From: Chrysopilus asiliformis
Taxonomy: Eukaryota > Arthropoda > Insecta > Diptera > Rhagionidae
NCBI GenBank assembly: GCA_964034945.1
Contig: OZ035960.1
Coordinates: forward strand, 80,757,331 to 80,821,330
Direction of reading: 5' to 3'
DNA length: 64,000 nucleotides
Shown here: piece by piece, positions 44,146 through 55,997 of the stretch
Numbering within the stretch: the stretch's first letter is position 1
Layout: the number at the start of each line of letters is the position of its first letter
Position numbers and translations under genes: made by a program
The notes under the pieces: generated by a model
What the model was told of the DNA's origin: nothing
Database searches by the model: none
The model's input: the letters and a program-made list of their open reading frames with translations, nothing else

Positions 44146-45412
44146 TTGCGTTTATTTCCTCATGTCCGACTTCTTGTTCATACTATTTTTTGTTTTATGA
44201 ATATGTAGAGCTTCGAAAATGTATCGTTTGTTCTGGTTCCTCTCTCTATCTATAATTCTCGTGTTTTCGAAGTCTGGTGTATGATTGCTACTTAATCAAT
44301 AATTAGCAAGGGCTGTTTTATATATCGTCGGCTAAAAGTGAAATTGTGCTAAATCCATTTGGTATAATTTTCCAGAAGAGCAATGAAAAACTTGTTAAAT
44401 CGTTTTAATTCTCTTTCAATAACACTGAGTTTTCTTTAAATGAGAAAAATTGGACTCAGTTTTCTTTAAATGAAAATTAAAATGATTTAACAAGGTTTTT
44501 TATTGCTTTTCTGTCAAATTTGGTATCATGGACTTACACAATTTCACTTTTAGCCGACGATATGTTTTTGTTTTTTAGATCCGGTTTATGTCCCGAGATC
44601 CTGTTTTTTAAATGATGTTTTGTTGTGCCATCATATTCCATATTGCAATTATCACTACTGTTACCCTTACATGAAATTGAATAAACCATGTCGTGGTGAT
44701 TCCATTTTGAAGTTCTGTTCTTCAGATTGTTAAAAGGATTGCCTACATTTTTCTGATTTTTATATGCAATTTCCGTGTTCTCGCAAAACTGCTTTAAAAC
44801 TCTGCTCGTCTTTTCGGACATATCAGGGATGAGCTCATGCTGAAATATCCTTTGCTTTCTTTATTTATGGTCGTAGAATCTGGTCAATCATTATTTTTAG
44901 TTTCCCGAATTGAAGACCTCGGTGCCGCATCTCCACTTTTTGACGAAAATGTTACTAGTTTTGGGGAAATTATTCATTCTTAAAATATCAAATACTGTTT
45001 TTTGTACATCTTTCGTATATTCTCTACTTGTCATCTTAAACACTACCTGGCTGTATTGAGTATTTGGTGTTTCAGATGCGATGAGTAAAAATTCACCAGT
45101 CTAGCGGAAGCTATCCCTTTTTGATATCACCTTTTATATAGTTTTTATAGTTTGGTGTTCGCGTATGATTGTGACGCCCAAATAACCTATTTTGTTATCC
45201 TTCTCAATGTCAACCGTAAATTTGATACTGTCGTGATAGTTGATAAGTTCAAATAAAATATTGTCAATTTCGTCGGTCTCTACTACACCCAATAGATCGT
45301 CAACGTACTTGACTAGAAATTTTACTTCGTCATTAATTTTTGGGTAAGAAGATCCTCCATCATGATATCCGCCAATTACAATTTGGAGGAAATATAACAA
45401 GTAGGTATTATT
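44146..45412 (-). pseudogene. Penelope-like retroelement, RT and GIY-YIG remnant
   Basis: On the minus strand the order is RT, linker, GIY-YIG endonuclease. RT: DEVKFLVKYVDDLLGVVETD at about 45310, with the catalytic YVDD intact, then KIGYLGVTIIREHQT, which is the right order for Penelope-like RT. Linker: degenerate, with a stop near 45090. GIY-YIG: MVYSISCKGN..CNMEYDGTTKHHLKNRISGHK at about 44715-44600, where the second Tyr-x-Gly reads YDG. The C-terminus (HTPDFENTRIIDRE, RYIFEALHIHKTKN) is split off by the MITE at 44325. Stops and the upstream truncation make it non-functional. Confidence 0.85.
44325..44560. mobile_element. TA-flanked hairpin MITE, copy 2
   Basis: Same family as 43883. TA at 44323-44324 and 44561-44562. 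It interrupts the GIY-YIG end of the Penelope-like relic. At 236 bp, parts of the central loop are shorter. Confidence 0.88.
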
Positions 45413-45430
45413 AAATTTACTAAACGATGT

Positions 45431-46020
45431 TTATACCCGTATGGTGTAACCAAAGGGTATATTAACTTTGCTTTACCGTTTGTAACGCCAAGATCCCGTC
45501 ATCACACACAAAAATGAATTACACCAGTGTGTTTAGAATTACAAAAAAAATTGAATTTTGCATGTCCGTCCGTCTGTCTGTCCGTCTGTCTGTCCGTCTG
45601 TCCGTCTGTCCGTCTGTCTGTCTGTCTGTCTGTCTGTGGCGCGGATTGCGGGCGCACGGATTGAGCTAGAGACTTGAAATTTTGCGCAGATCCGTTTTTC
45701 GTAAAATGCGAGGCTAAGTTCGTTAATGGGCAAAAATGGACCATTAGGGGGGGTACCCCCCATACGAACGAAATCGTTTTTTGTGAATATCTCAAAAACG
45801 GTGCATCTTATCAAAAAAGTCCAAGAACAAAAGTTATTCAGGATATTATTCTACATAAAACTTCCATACATCAAAATCCGATTGGAACAAATTTTAAAAA
45901 ATCTTATTGGAAAGTTTGATTTCATAGTGGAATTTTGATAAAACTGTTCGCCATTCACTTAAATCACCATACGGGTTTTCAATAATTGCCAGATTGGCAA
46001 TTATAGCTTTTGTTATGTTT
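45431..46020 (-). repeat. Dispersed repeat R1, copy f
   Basis: Full length, with one of the longest CCGT/CTGT tracts (about 45562-45637). Its right end (CGCCATTCACTTAAATCACC) follows the subfamily of copies a and e rather than that of b, c, d, g and h. It lies directly beside the 5' break of the Penelope-like relic. Confidence 0.82.
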
Positions 46021-46039
46021 TTAATTTCATGATAATTTT

Positions 46040-47085
46040 CAACTTATATGTCGTAAGTCTAGTTACGACATTATTAGACGGAATTTTTTTTCGTTGTGTC
46101 GTAAGTCGGGTTACGATATCTAGTTATTGAAAAATCTCCAAAGAGAAACTCGACTTACGATATTTGAATTTTTCAATTTTGGAATATCCTAATACTAAGT
46201 TCACACCGACGCAAAATCACGTAATTTTGCGAAATTATTTAGATCTTAAACCAAAGTGTTCACACAGAGATTAAGGTAATTCTGTTTGACATTTCAACTA
46301 CAGGATTGCTATGAATTTTAGTGTAGGATTGCTATGAATTTTAGTAATATGATGAATAATACAATTCAAAACATCGATGAAATATGTGCAAACAGAATTA
46401 GACACTTTAGACTAAAATGGAAATTATCTGTAATGAAAATAAACAATTATTTCCATTTCATATTTAACTGCATCATAAACATGTCCATTTATTTATTTTT
46501 TTCAGACCACAGGTTTACTAATATATCCTCTTCGCGTGCGGAACACGGCTTCTTTTTCTTATATTTCCGTTTTTCCAATGCAGCACAAATGTCAAAACTT
46601 CTCAAAACTGATGTGCTGAAGAGAGCTGAATAAGTGATGCAGGGTTGTATCCATTGTTTTTGCTTGATTTCGTTCCTAATTTTGTGGAAATTGCATACTT
46701 TTAGTGATTTTGAAAACAGGTTAATGTACTGGAAATCTCGTGATTTCGGGGAAGATTTCGTTCAAAATTACGAAAATCTTCAAAATTACGTAATTTTGCG
46801 TCGGTGTGAACTTAGTATAACATAACTTACAACATAAGCAAAAACTTCGTAACTAGACTTACAACATATGAAAAATTTGATTAAATATTGTAAGTCGACT
46901 TACGATACTCTTGCATGAAGAAATATGAATTTTGTCAAAAAATTATAAATGGTAAAGTTAAATAACTTTATTAAAAATCATTATACCGTATGAAATTTTT
47001 TGTGTAGGTGTATTTTTATCTGGAGATTCTCGTAGTGCCAATAACTCAAAAATGTCGTAAGTCAAGTTACGATAATCTTGCCCAG
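46040..47085. repeat. Sequence with recurring TCGTAAGTCNNGTTACGA motif
   Basis: TGTCGTAAGTC followed by AGTTACGA, or its near-palindromic inverse, occurs about six times (near 46049, 46097, 46150, 46850, 46890, 47054). They surround the MITE at 46193-46817. The motif is itself partly palindromic. This may be one MITE with subterminal reiterations, but no clear ends are visible. Nothing is recognised from 47085 to 47990. Confidence 0.45.
46193..46817. mobile_element. Harbinger-like MITE, TIR TACTAAGTTCACACCGACGC
   Basis: The ends TACTAAGTTCACACCGACGC and its inverse match over about 38 bp with few mismatches, flanked by TAA (46190-46192, 46818-46820), a TWA target. The 625-bp body has two short open frames without known motifs. 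Confidence 0.85.
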
Positions 47086-47989
47086 AAGCATTGAAATATT
47101 AAACAAATTTAAAAATACCAGAGATGTAAAACAAAAGTTCTTTGAGTGTGATTCGCTTTTGATTCAAGGGTGAATTGGATTTTTGGTTTTTGGTTCCTAA
47201 AATTTCGATCTAGTACGTGCATCGCGCACTGGAAACTTTCCAATTAAAACTGGAATTAGAATGCGACCGTTTCGAACACGTCCTAAAGTTTTAATGGCCT
47301 AGCGGTTTAGGTTCAGTTCAAGAAACCATTTTGCATCTCTAAAAAACAAACACATTTCAGTTGCTTAAGTCAATCAAATTGAAATAAAATACACATTGAC
47401 ATACACATTAAATTTAAGATGTGGTTTTTTCAGCATAACATACCACTCTCGAAATGGGCACAAACTCGATTAATTCGCATACCTTCTTTGTGCAAAATAT
47501 CTTGTCTGATGACTGCATTTACCCTAATTGATTTGCTGAGATAAATAATTACGTAAGGAGTTTAAAATTTTACAGTTCTAAAGAGTGAAATGCAAATTTT
47601 AGACATTTATTAACATTCAAATATTACCGCTTTTTCAATTTTTATATTTATTCGATTCAAACAAAAAATCGAATGATCAAACTGGTAATGCCGAATCTCA
47701 AATCGAAGACGAAGAAGACAAATCGAAATTAATGTTTAATTGGTTTTATATTTTTGGTGATTTATTGTGTAAAATCAAATGTGTTGTGATAAGTTTATTG
47801 TCATGTTATGCGGAAAAGTAGCGGAAAATAGAAATGTGTTTAAAATTCTAGATCTCGCCAGAAACACGAGATAATTTTAGTATTCCCGAAGTTTATCCCA
47901 TTTTTTTAAAATTTAGTAACGAGCATTAATAAAATTTTAGGTTCCAAATCTCTTACTTTTTTATATTAACAGCAAAATCTATATATCTA

Positions 47990-48370
47990 AAACCCAAATA
48001 CCACCCACTCATCACAGTATCTCCCGAACCACTAAACCGATTGCCCTGAAATTTTGCACACAGATTCATTTTACTTCATAAATGCTCGCTAAAAAACGGT
48101 TTTACAAAATTCGAAACGCAAGGTATCGTAAGCATAACATTTTTTCTCGGAAAAGCGTACTTAGGGGGTCACGGGATCGTTGATCACGAATCTAGTGTCA
48201 AAATTTTAAAATTCGAAATGAAAGGTATTGTAAGTATAACTCAAATAACTTTTTCCCATTTTTCTCCGGAATACTGGAACTATAGGTAGTTTTCGGGACC
48301 GCTGATCACGAATTTAATGTTAGAATTTCAAAATCCGAGACGGGAGCGCCTGAAGGCTTCGTTACGTTAT
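47990..48370 (+). repeat. Dispersed repeat R4, fragment 2
   Basis: ACTAAACCGATTGCCCTGAA, ATTTTGCACACAGATTCATT, GATCACGAATCTAGTGTCAA and AAATGAAAGGTATTGTAAG match R4 at 8870-9120. Two internal units (ATCGTTGATCACGAATCTAG, CCGCTGATCACGAATTTAAT) suggest a tandem arrangement. From 48371 to 49517 nothing is recognised. Confidence 0.45.
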
Positions 48371-49571
48371 TTCATTTTGTAACGATAAAAAAAATAATTT
48401 CGTTACGTTAAAACATTTTTATTTCATATGCTTATACTCCACTTTTCAAGTTTTGAATAAGTGGACAAATACACTTGTTTAAGGTTTGGCAATAAGCACT
48501 TGCTTCTGAAGTACAACATTTGCTCACTATTTTTCTCTAAAATTGAAAAATTTGCACCAAAATTGGAGTATAAGCATATGTTCATTGTTATGCATACGGC
48601 CCATTGTAGCGGGCTTAACCTTATATTTCCATATCTTTTATGCATGTAGAATACATTTGACGATATAACCTTTAAGAAGTACGAAAGGGACACTTTCAGT
48701 TTTTTTTTTAACAATGTACACTATGGGTATTTGATCTTTTAAGAATGAGGTAGCCAAATTTGGTAGTGATATAGTTTTTTCCTTCTGCAATAAAGATATG
48801 TTTGAATATATTCCCCCAAAGGGACATATTCATTAAATTTTCATTATTCACTGGTATTTATAAGGCGAATTTGAATATATTTGCTGTTTTTGTAGATGAC
48901 ATATTCAAACTAAAACTTACCCTTATAAGAACCCAAAAACTCTTAAACTTCAATGAAACCCGATACGCGCCATCGGACAGTTTATTTTGTTTTTTTCTTT
49001 GTATTTAGGTCAAGTAGACACTCATACTATTGCATTTATAGAATCCATCGAGTCGAATTAAACCGATGTAAGGAAGCCAAAATAAAAGCATTTTTATTAA
49101 TTAAACTTATATAAGATTCTAACTGTACTTACTTTTATTAATTTATTTCAGTCTATAACCGAAGCCAGAGGGGGGTGGGTCAAAAAGGTCTGGAAAAATG
49201 TTTGCCCTTTCCGGCGGGTCCTTTTTCCCATACTAATTGTAATATGACTCAACTAATTGTAATATGACCAAACTCAACTGTTTGAATGAAATCAGTCAGA
49301 CTTAAATTCTTAACTCTTTCAAAATCACAAATATATTTTTCTCGCAGCACTACTTTTAAAAGACATTGCGGATGATAACTGCTTCCTCATGTGTCCAATT
49401 AACTTGATTTTTTCCATACATATTACTAATAATATTCGTCATCGGTTACCGAGGGCTATTTCAGAAACTATTATTGCAACAATTTTTTTTGAATTTTCAG
49501 TTTAACCGCGTAAAATATTTTTATACCCGTATGGTGAAACCAAAGGGTATATTAACTTTGCCTTACCGTTT

Positions 49572-50624
49572 TTATGGATTGAGAGCTACCTTTCTGATCG
49601 TTCAATACAGGTTGTATTGGATGGTTATAAATCTGATCTCTTCAAAATTAACTCTGGTGTCCCTCAAGGCTCAGTTCTAGCTCCTACGCTTTTCTTAATA
49701 TTTATCAATGATCTACTATCTCTCACTCTCAATCCACTTTATTGTTTCGCTGATGACAGCTCCCTTGACGCATCCTACCATTTCAGTTCACCTGCAGAAT
49801 CGAACGCCATTGCAGTTCGATCGAAACGCAGTGAGCAAATTAGATCTTTGAATTCTGATTTAAACACAATTCTGGCTTGGGGCAGAATCAACCGTGTGGA
49901 ATTCAACGCATCTAAAACCCAATCAATGCTGTTATCGATGAAATGCGAAAAATCCCCCGAAACGGTCGAATTTATGAGTGAGTCCATTAGTGACTCAAAA
50001 AACATCAGAATGTTGGGCATCGAAATAAATGAGAAGCTCCAATGGAGTGATCATATTTTTAAAATAGCAAAGGAAGCATCGCAGTGCCTAGGCTTCCTGG
50101 GACGATGCAAAAAATATTTCGCACCAGTCGACGTCCTCAACATTTACAAGAGCTACATTCGACCGAGACTCGAGTACAATTCGCACATTTGGGCTGGAGC
50201 CCCAAAAACTGTCCTCCAACTGCTGGACCGAATCCAAAAACGTGCGATCCGACTAATTGGAGACAAGTCTTTGACAGATTCATTACCGTCTCTCGAGCAT
50301 CGTCGCTCTGTTGGAGTACTCAGCATATTCTACAAATATTTCAATGGGAAATGTTCCACCGAAATTTCCCAACTTATTCCTCCACGGTATATTTTCCCTA
50401 GACCCTCTCGTGCAGCTACACGTGCGCACGACTTCTTCCTTGAGCCTCCCCGCTTTCGTACAGTAAAGTTTAGGGGTTCCTTCATTCCGCGAACAACAAG
50501 ACTTTGGAACAATTTACCATCCGATGTGTTCCCCCCGGACTATAACCCGCAGAAGTTCAAGGAGAACATAAATCGGCATCTCCTTTTGTCCTTCCAACCA
50601 TCCCGAGCTGTGCTTCGGCATTAA
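49572..50624 (+). pseudogene. Non-LTR reverse transcriptase, C-terminal part
   Basis: About 350 codons are open without a stop. RT palm motifs are present: GVPQGSVLAPTLFLIFINDL and FADDSS (the catalytic pair of Asp), then LGIEINEKLQWSDHI. The C-terminal Jockey/CR1-like tail follows (LNIYKSYIRPRLEYNSHIW, LDRIQKRAIRLIGD, FIPRTTRLWNNLPSDVFP, YNPQKFKENINRHLL). The endonuclease and the front of the RT are missing, so it cannot act. The undamaged frame indicates recent insertion. No start codon belongs to it; the frame simply enters from the truncated end at about 49572. Clade assignment is approximate. Confidence 0.88.
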
Positions 50625-50674
50625 AGGGTCTTCCCCTAAGCTCTGGCTGTATCTATAAAAAAAAAAAAAAAAAA
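49572..50674 (+). mobile_element. 5'-truncated non-LTR retrotransposon (LINE)
   Basis: It begins abruptly inside the reverse transcriptase gene and ends in a short 3' UTR and an A-tract of about 19 bases, the classic structure of an incomplete target-primed insertion. It sits in R1 copy g. No target duplication is apparent; a deletion of 2-3 bp of target is suggested instead. Confidence 0.92.
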
Positions 50675-51218
50675 ACGCCAAGATCCCGTCATCACACACA
50701 AAAATGAATTACACTAGTGTGTTTAGAATGATAAAAATAATTAATTTCTGCATGTCCGTCCGTCTGTCTGTCTGTCCGTCTGTCTGTCCGTCTGTCTGTC
50801 TGTCCGTCTGTCCGTCTGTCTGTCTGTCTGTGGCGCGGATTGCGGGCGCACGGATTGAGCTAGAGACTTGAAATTTTGCACAGATCCGTTTTTCGTAAAA
50901 TGCGAGGCTAAGTTCGTTAATGGGCAAAAATGAACCATTAGGGGGGGTACCCCCCATACGAACGAAAACGTTTTTTGTGAATATCTCAAAAACGGTGCAT
51001 CTCATCAAAAAAGTCCAAGAACAAAGGTTATTTAGGATATGATTCTACATAAAACTCCCATACATCAAAATCCGATTGGAATAAATTTTAAAAAATCCTA
51101 TTGGAAAGTTTGAGTTCAAAGTGGAATTTTGGTACAACTGTTCGAATTTTGATACGAATATCACCATACGGGTCTCCAATAATTGCCAGATTGGCAATTA
51201 TAGCTTTTGTTATGTTTT

Positions 51219-52257
51219 AAGATAAATAAAATAATATAATTTGTTTACCGCTCACAAGACGATTCGAACATGCTGTGATGTCCATAGTCGCGGATAGTTA
51301 CCACAGATAGTTACCAATATTCTAATTACTAGGGCATTCAATTACTCGTGTTTTCGAAAAACTCGAATAAACTCGAAAAACTCGAGTAAGTGAAACTAAT
51401 TAAAAGCTTGTAATAATTAAAAATTAATGTATTTGTTGTGGATTGGCAGGGATTTTCGCTATTAATTAAAACTACCAATTTTAATTTAATTAAATATACC
51501 GATTTATTCAAGTTCGATAATTACAAGGCGCAGGACTGCTGGGCTAACTGCATGCGTGCCTTCGCTTCGACGGCTAAACAAGAACTCTACTTTATGACTT
51601 GGTTTACCCATAGTCTTCTCTATTCAAATTTCAAATATAATAGAAATCAAGAACAGTGAAATGAACAATGATAAATTTCAAGGATAAGAAACAGTAAAAA
51701 AATTTATATGACGTATTTTTTCAATTAAAAACACTATTTTTCTTAAATTAGATTTTAATTAGGAGTTCAGTATTAGATACCTTCACCTTATTCAATGGCG
51801 GCTAAAAAACTTGTAGGGGTTGTAGAGGTAGGGGTACAACGCAATGATCCAGTATACATTAATCCAGGAAAATTAGGATTTAAACTCTAAAAAAATCCTA
51901 GTTAACTGGATTTTTGCGCAGACCTTTATTTTGACATAACAAACAACGTCCCAAAAGTCCATTCCAGAATTGCGCCGGCGTCGTGAGTTATTCAAGGTCA
52001 AAGGTCCCAAAAATCAGTTTTTTACGTGTATCTCACTTTGTAGGGGTTGTACGTCTGTTTGAGGTTCAGATGATTTAATCACAATAAAATTCTCTACAAA
52101 AAAGGTTAAATACAATTTCAGTGTTCGAGATATAAGTTATCAAACTATGCGTCGCACAGAGGAATTGCAATTATTCAAGGTCAAAAGTCAAAAAAATCGT
52201 AAATATCTCGCCTTGTATTGCCCATTTACGCATTTTTTGTGTTCAGATGAATTGCTC
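51219..52257. other. Unassigned stretch
   Basis: No gene recognised. Two diverged copies of a block (AAAATCAGTTTTTTACGTGT..CTCACTTTG near 52010 and AAAATCGTAAATATCTCGCC near 52192) suggest an old tandem duplication. Confidence 0.35.
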
Positions 52258-52500
52258 CTCCTGTCGGGGTCAAATCTTGCAATCCAATTTTGAGCCACTT
52301 CCACTCATCCGATTGACTTGAAATTTTGCACCCATACGCGAGCCCGATGACAAAACAATATTTTCGTTACTTCATCTTTGGAATGACAAGGGAAAGTCCT
52401 GTAAGGAAAACTTGATTATCCTTTTCCTAAAGTTTTCCAGGAAAATCTCATCTGATGGTTTTTGTGGTCGCTGAACCCGATTCTGAATCCAAAAGCTTTT
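52258..52500 (+). repeat. Dispersed repeat R5, copy 2
   Basis: It matches 905-1150 in order: GGGTCAAAT, CACTTCCACTCATCCGATTG, TTGAAATTTTGCACCCATAC, CTGTAAGGA, CTCATCTGATGG. Confidence 0.55.
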
Positions 52501-52607
52501 TTTCTCCACCTTGACTCCAAGGGTAAATAGTTTTGAAATTTACAATGCTCATATTTTGGTTCGCTTGCTTCCAGATGCAATTTGCTAAAGAGTGTTTTTA
52601 TTCAATA

Positions 52608-52995
52608 CTAGCTTGCATACCCGTCGTTGCCGGGTTAAGTTTTTTATCTAAGTTTTAGAATACGAAGAAAACCAGAAAGAACTTAAAAACTTTTTAATTT
52701 GTCTATGTTGGGGCTGGACCCCCGACGAACATCTATGCCAAATTTCAGGCCAATCGGTTCAGTAGTTTCCCCGCGAAAGAGTAACATAGCGCAAAAACTA
52801 AGTTTCGAAATTACTTTACCCCCTCCCCTTACTCCCCCCACCCCTCGCGCTACTTTTCCGTATGCCTATGTTGGAACCAGAACTACCACAGACACTCATG
52901 CCAAATTTCAAGTTAATCGGTTCAGCCGTTTTTGCGTGAAAGAGGAACAGACAGACAGACAGACACCAACTCATTTTTATATATTAGTATGATGA
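52608..52995 (+). repeat. Insect retroposon of the CATGCCAAATTTCA type
   Basis: It starts ACTAGCTTGCATACCCGTCG and has two tandem-like units: ATGCCAAATTTCAGGCCAATCGGTTCAG and ATGCCAAATTTCAAGTTAATCGGTTCAG. Then come ACAGACAGACAGACACC and TTTTTATATATTAGTATGATGATATGATG. This order (CCAAATTTCA, ATCGGTTCAG, ACAGACAGAC, ATATTAGTA) is a widespread insect pattern, usually the tail of RTE-type LINEs or their SINEs. No coding sequence. Confidence 0.65.
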
Positions 52996-52999
52996 TATG

Positions 53000-54232
53000 A
53001 TGTGTTTTGCCAACTCCACGAGAAAAATATTTCATCCAAATTTGAAAGGTTTGTGTGAAATTTATTTTTGGGGGGTTGGTAAACATTATGTAAAAAAATA
53101 TGGCTGGACTTGGTGAGACGGCGGGGCAGTGGCAAGGAGTGGCCTGGTGCCGCGGAGCGGATATTTTTTTTCTCTACCGCTCCCTATACACGAAAAATAT
53201 GTAGCGTCATTGGCGTTAAACTGAAGTTTAGCCGAAAGTACAAATACTTTTTTTAAAATACTAAAAAAAATAAAGCTTTGAGCGTTGTGCAAAGAAGCAT
53301 TAAATAAATTTTGTAAAGTTTTATCTCGCTTTTAGTACTTAAATTTTAATGAAAGCTTGTTTTTCAAAATGGCTTTTAATTTTCTTGTCAGCTTTTTTTC
53401 TGTGAATATGTTTTTGTTTAAATCAAAAAAAAACACATAAAAATTCTCGAATACCTCTAAAAAAATCCTGAAAAAGTTTCATCACGGTCTAATTCAGGCG
53501 TCAATGAATTGAACAAAGTTACTTAAAGTAAATAATATTATTCTCATATTATTCTTAATCACATTTTGTATGGTTTCTTTGAAAAACCTTTTGCACGAGT
53601 TAATCAATGCGTTGAATCAACACCAAAATTGCTTTTGTGTTACATTTTCCTATTATGAGTACCTATACTATTCAATGATCAAATTAATATACGTATAATG
53701 TTTATGACATCTTTCATTACAGAATTCAATCACTTGAATGATTATTGAGTCGAAATCATTAAGAGTACCAATAGTTGGTAAATCTTATTGTTATCTTCCC
53801 TACACTATGATTCAATTGTTTAGAATACTTGATTACTCATATCTGAGTCTGGAAAGCTAAAGATAAAGTGTGATCAATGATTTAGGGGAAATCATATTTC
53901 TGTAGTCCTTTAGTTAATTTAGCACGAAAATCGATAAAACAAACTATATGATTTGAAACTGATACCCGTATTGTATTTACGTAAGAAAATCATTTTAAGT
54001 ATCTAATGATTCAATAACAAAAGTGCTTAGCTTGGCAAAATAAGTTATTATTCTTCCTTCTGGCAACATTTTCTATTATTTTTGTAAAAATTTGTGCAGT
54101 AATAATTTTCTTTTTGCTGCCTTTTATTGCAAACCTAAGCCAATATTACTCATGAGTGAATAGATCAATAAGAGTAATTCACTACACTGAATTAACTGAT
54201 TCAAGTCCTTAACTCAAAAAAGAATCACTCAT
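53000..54232. other. Unassigned stretch
   Basis: No gene is recognised. ATATGTAGCGTCATTGGCGTT near 53199 is shared with the sequence near 11907. The rest is A+T-rich. Confidence 0.4.
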
Positions 54233-54802
54233 TATACCCGTATGGTGAAACCAAAGGGTATATTAACTTTGCCTTACCGTTTGTAACGCCAAGATCCCGT
54301 CATCACACACAAAAATGAATTACACCAGTGTGTTTAGAATGATAAAAATAATTAATTTCTGCATGTCCGTCCGTCCGTCCGTCTGTCTGTCCGTCCGTCC
54401 GTCTGTCCGTCTGTGGCGCGGATTGCGGGCGCACGGATTGAGCTAGAAACTTGAAATTTTGCACAGATCCGTTTTTCGTAAAATGCGAGGCTAAGTTCGT
54501 TAATGGGCAAAAATGAACCATTAGGGGGGGTACCCCCCATACGAACGAAAACGTTTTTTGTGAATATCTCAAAAACGGTGCATCTCATCAAAAAAGTCCA
54601 AGAACAAAGGTTATTTAGGATATGATTCTACATAAAACTCCCATACATCAAAATCCGATTGGAATAAATTTTAAAAAATCCTATTGGAAAGTTTGAGTTC
54701 AAAGTGGAATTTTGGTACAACTGTTCGAATTTTGATACGAATATCACCATACGGGTCTCCAATGATTGCCAGATTGGCAATTATAGCTTTTGTTATGTTT
54801 TT
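54233..54802 (-). repeat. Dispersed repeat R1, copy h
   Basis: Full length, TATACCCGTATGGTGAAACC to TTTTGTTATGTTTT. CCGT/CTGT tract about 54365-54414. It is very close to copy g in the palindrome region (shared ATGAACCATTAGGGG and AACAAAGGTTATTTAGG variants), so g and h share a recent common source. Confidence 0.84.
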
Positions 54803-54815
54803 AATTCATTTAGAT

Positions 54816-55552
54816 CAGACATGGGCAAAGTGTGGCCTTTTTGGCCCATTTGGCCCAGTTTGAGAGAACCGAAATAATACAATTGCAACTGGGCCAAATA
54901 CAATTGCAACTGGGCCAAATTTAGTATCATGCTTACACAGTGCTTGTAACTCTCTACTTTCACAGCGATGAGCGAAAACACATCACAGCCATCGGTCGCT
55001 CTGAGTTGTTTTCATGTCATTCGCCATCAGGCACTCCACTAAGTAGGTTGTGTTTGTTATTTGCGCATATACACTGAAATAAATATGAAGCGTTTCTATA
55101 ATAATAGAAACTTCAAAGATCAATGGGAGGGGGATTTTTTTTTTGTAGAAATCCCTGGACAGGCCGGCCGTACAATGCTTGGTTTGTTTTCTTAAGCTTT
55201 CCCACATCAAAAAATATGCAATGCAAAGGCATTATGTAGCCAAGCACAAAAGGGATTTTAATTTTGATGGTGAAAGGAGAAAATTAATTTTTGCAAAATT
55301 AAAAGAAGACTTTCTAAAGAAAACTACATGCACTGCTAATGTTATACCAGAGCAGAAAACTAAGTCATGTAATTCGAAAGCAATAAAAAAAGCTTCGTTT
55401 GTAGTAAGTTTAAAAATCGCACAGCACAATAAATGTTTCAGCGACGGGACTTTATAAAAGACATTTTCTCACAGTGTACTCGATTTTCTGAAGTCTATTT
55501 TGGCTTGTTGGTATATGTTTGGCCCGTTTTAATTTTCTCTTGCCCACGTCTG
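54816..55552 (+). mobile_element. hAT deletion derivative B, copy 1 (737 bp)
   Basis: The ends are CAGACATGGGCAA and TTGCCCACGTCTG (12 of 13 inverse). Copy 2 (55903-63173, insertion removed) has the same length, 737 bp, in opposite orientation. The 8-bp flanks are ATTTAGAT (54808-54815) and ATCTAAAC (55553-55560), which are not direct repeats of each other but match the flanks of copy 2 crosswise (see findings). It contains a piece of hAT transposase. Confidence 0.9.
55164..55457 (+). pseudogene. hAT transposase N-terminal BED-like finger fragment (copy 1)
   Basis: The frame reads QCLVCFLKLSHIKKYAMQRH, then YVAKHKRDFNFDGERRKLIF and ends AIKKASFVVSLKIAQHNKCF..GTL. CxxC followed by H-x(n)-H at this spacing is a BED-type zinc finger as in hAT transposases, and the S-F-VS-KIA-H-K-FSDG block is the start of the body seen in the GTF2IRD2/ZBED-like branch. 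The RNase-H-like catalytic domain is absent. If translated, the product would be a lone DNA-binding domain of about 95 residues. Copy 2 encodes the same with one change (Asp to Asn). Confidence 0.72.
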
Positions 55553-55902
55553 ATCTAAACTGTCTTCTCCAGCGAAAACAGAAAACAAAATGAATTTAAA
55601 CACATACATATAGAACTGCTTCGTTTACACACGCTTTTATGAGCATGTGTTGGAATCAAGTTGAAACAAAAGTAGGAATGCCGTCTACTTTGAATCAAGT
55701 TGATTTGTCAGCAACTAACAGATATGCGTGCGACGTACACAACGTCAAATATCGTGCATGTACGACTACTTGATTCAAGTAACTTGATCAATGACAACGA
55801 CGCTTTACCGTGATATGTTTATTAAAAATTAAAAAAAAGCGACTCTGACTCGTATAAGTCGATACAATTGATGTGAAAGTATTAGAGTTGTTAAATCTAA
55901 AT
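55553..55902. other. 350-bp spacer between inverted hAT copies
   Basis: No gene or repeat is recognised. Its ends are ATCTAAAC at the left and ATCTAAAT at the right, the crosswise partners of the outer flanks. It is interpreted as the segment that was inverted. Confidence 0.6.
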
Positions 55903-55997
55903 CAGACGTGGGCAAGAGAAAATTAAAACGGGCCAAACATATACCAACAAGCCAAAATAGACTTCAGAAAATCGAGTACACTGTGAGAAAATGTCTT

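Larger units (their letters stand above)
49518..51218 (-). repeat. Dispersed repeat R1, copy g, split by a LINE
   Basis: The left 50 bp (TTTTATACCCGTATGGTGAA to GCCTTACCGTTT, 49518-49571) and the right part (ACGCCAAGATCCCGTCATCA at about 50680 to TTTTGTTATGTTTTA) are one copy. Only about 2-3 bases of R1 are missing at the junction. It has a long CCGT/CTGT tract, about 50755-50831. Confidence 0.85.

Noticed and set aside
54793..54981. Short frame with repeated LAQLQLYL also found at 63010-63216
   Set aside because: Produced by a 22-bp tandem duplication in the hAT derivative (present in both copies), not by a protein-coding gene.
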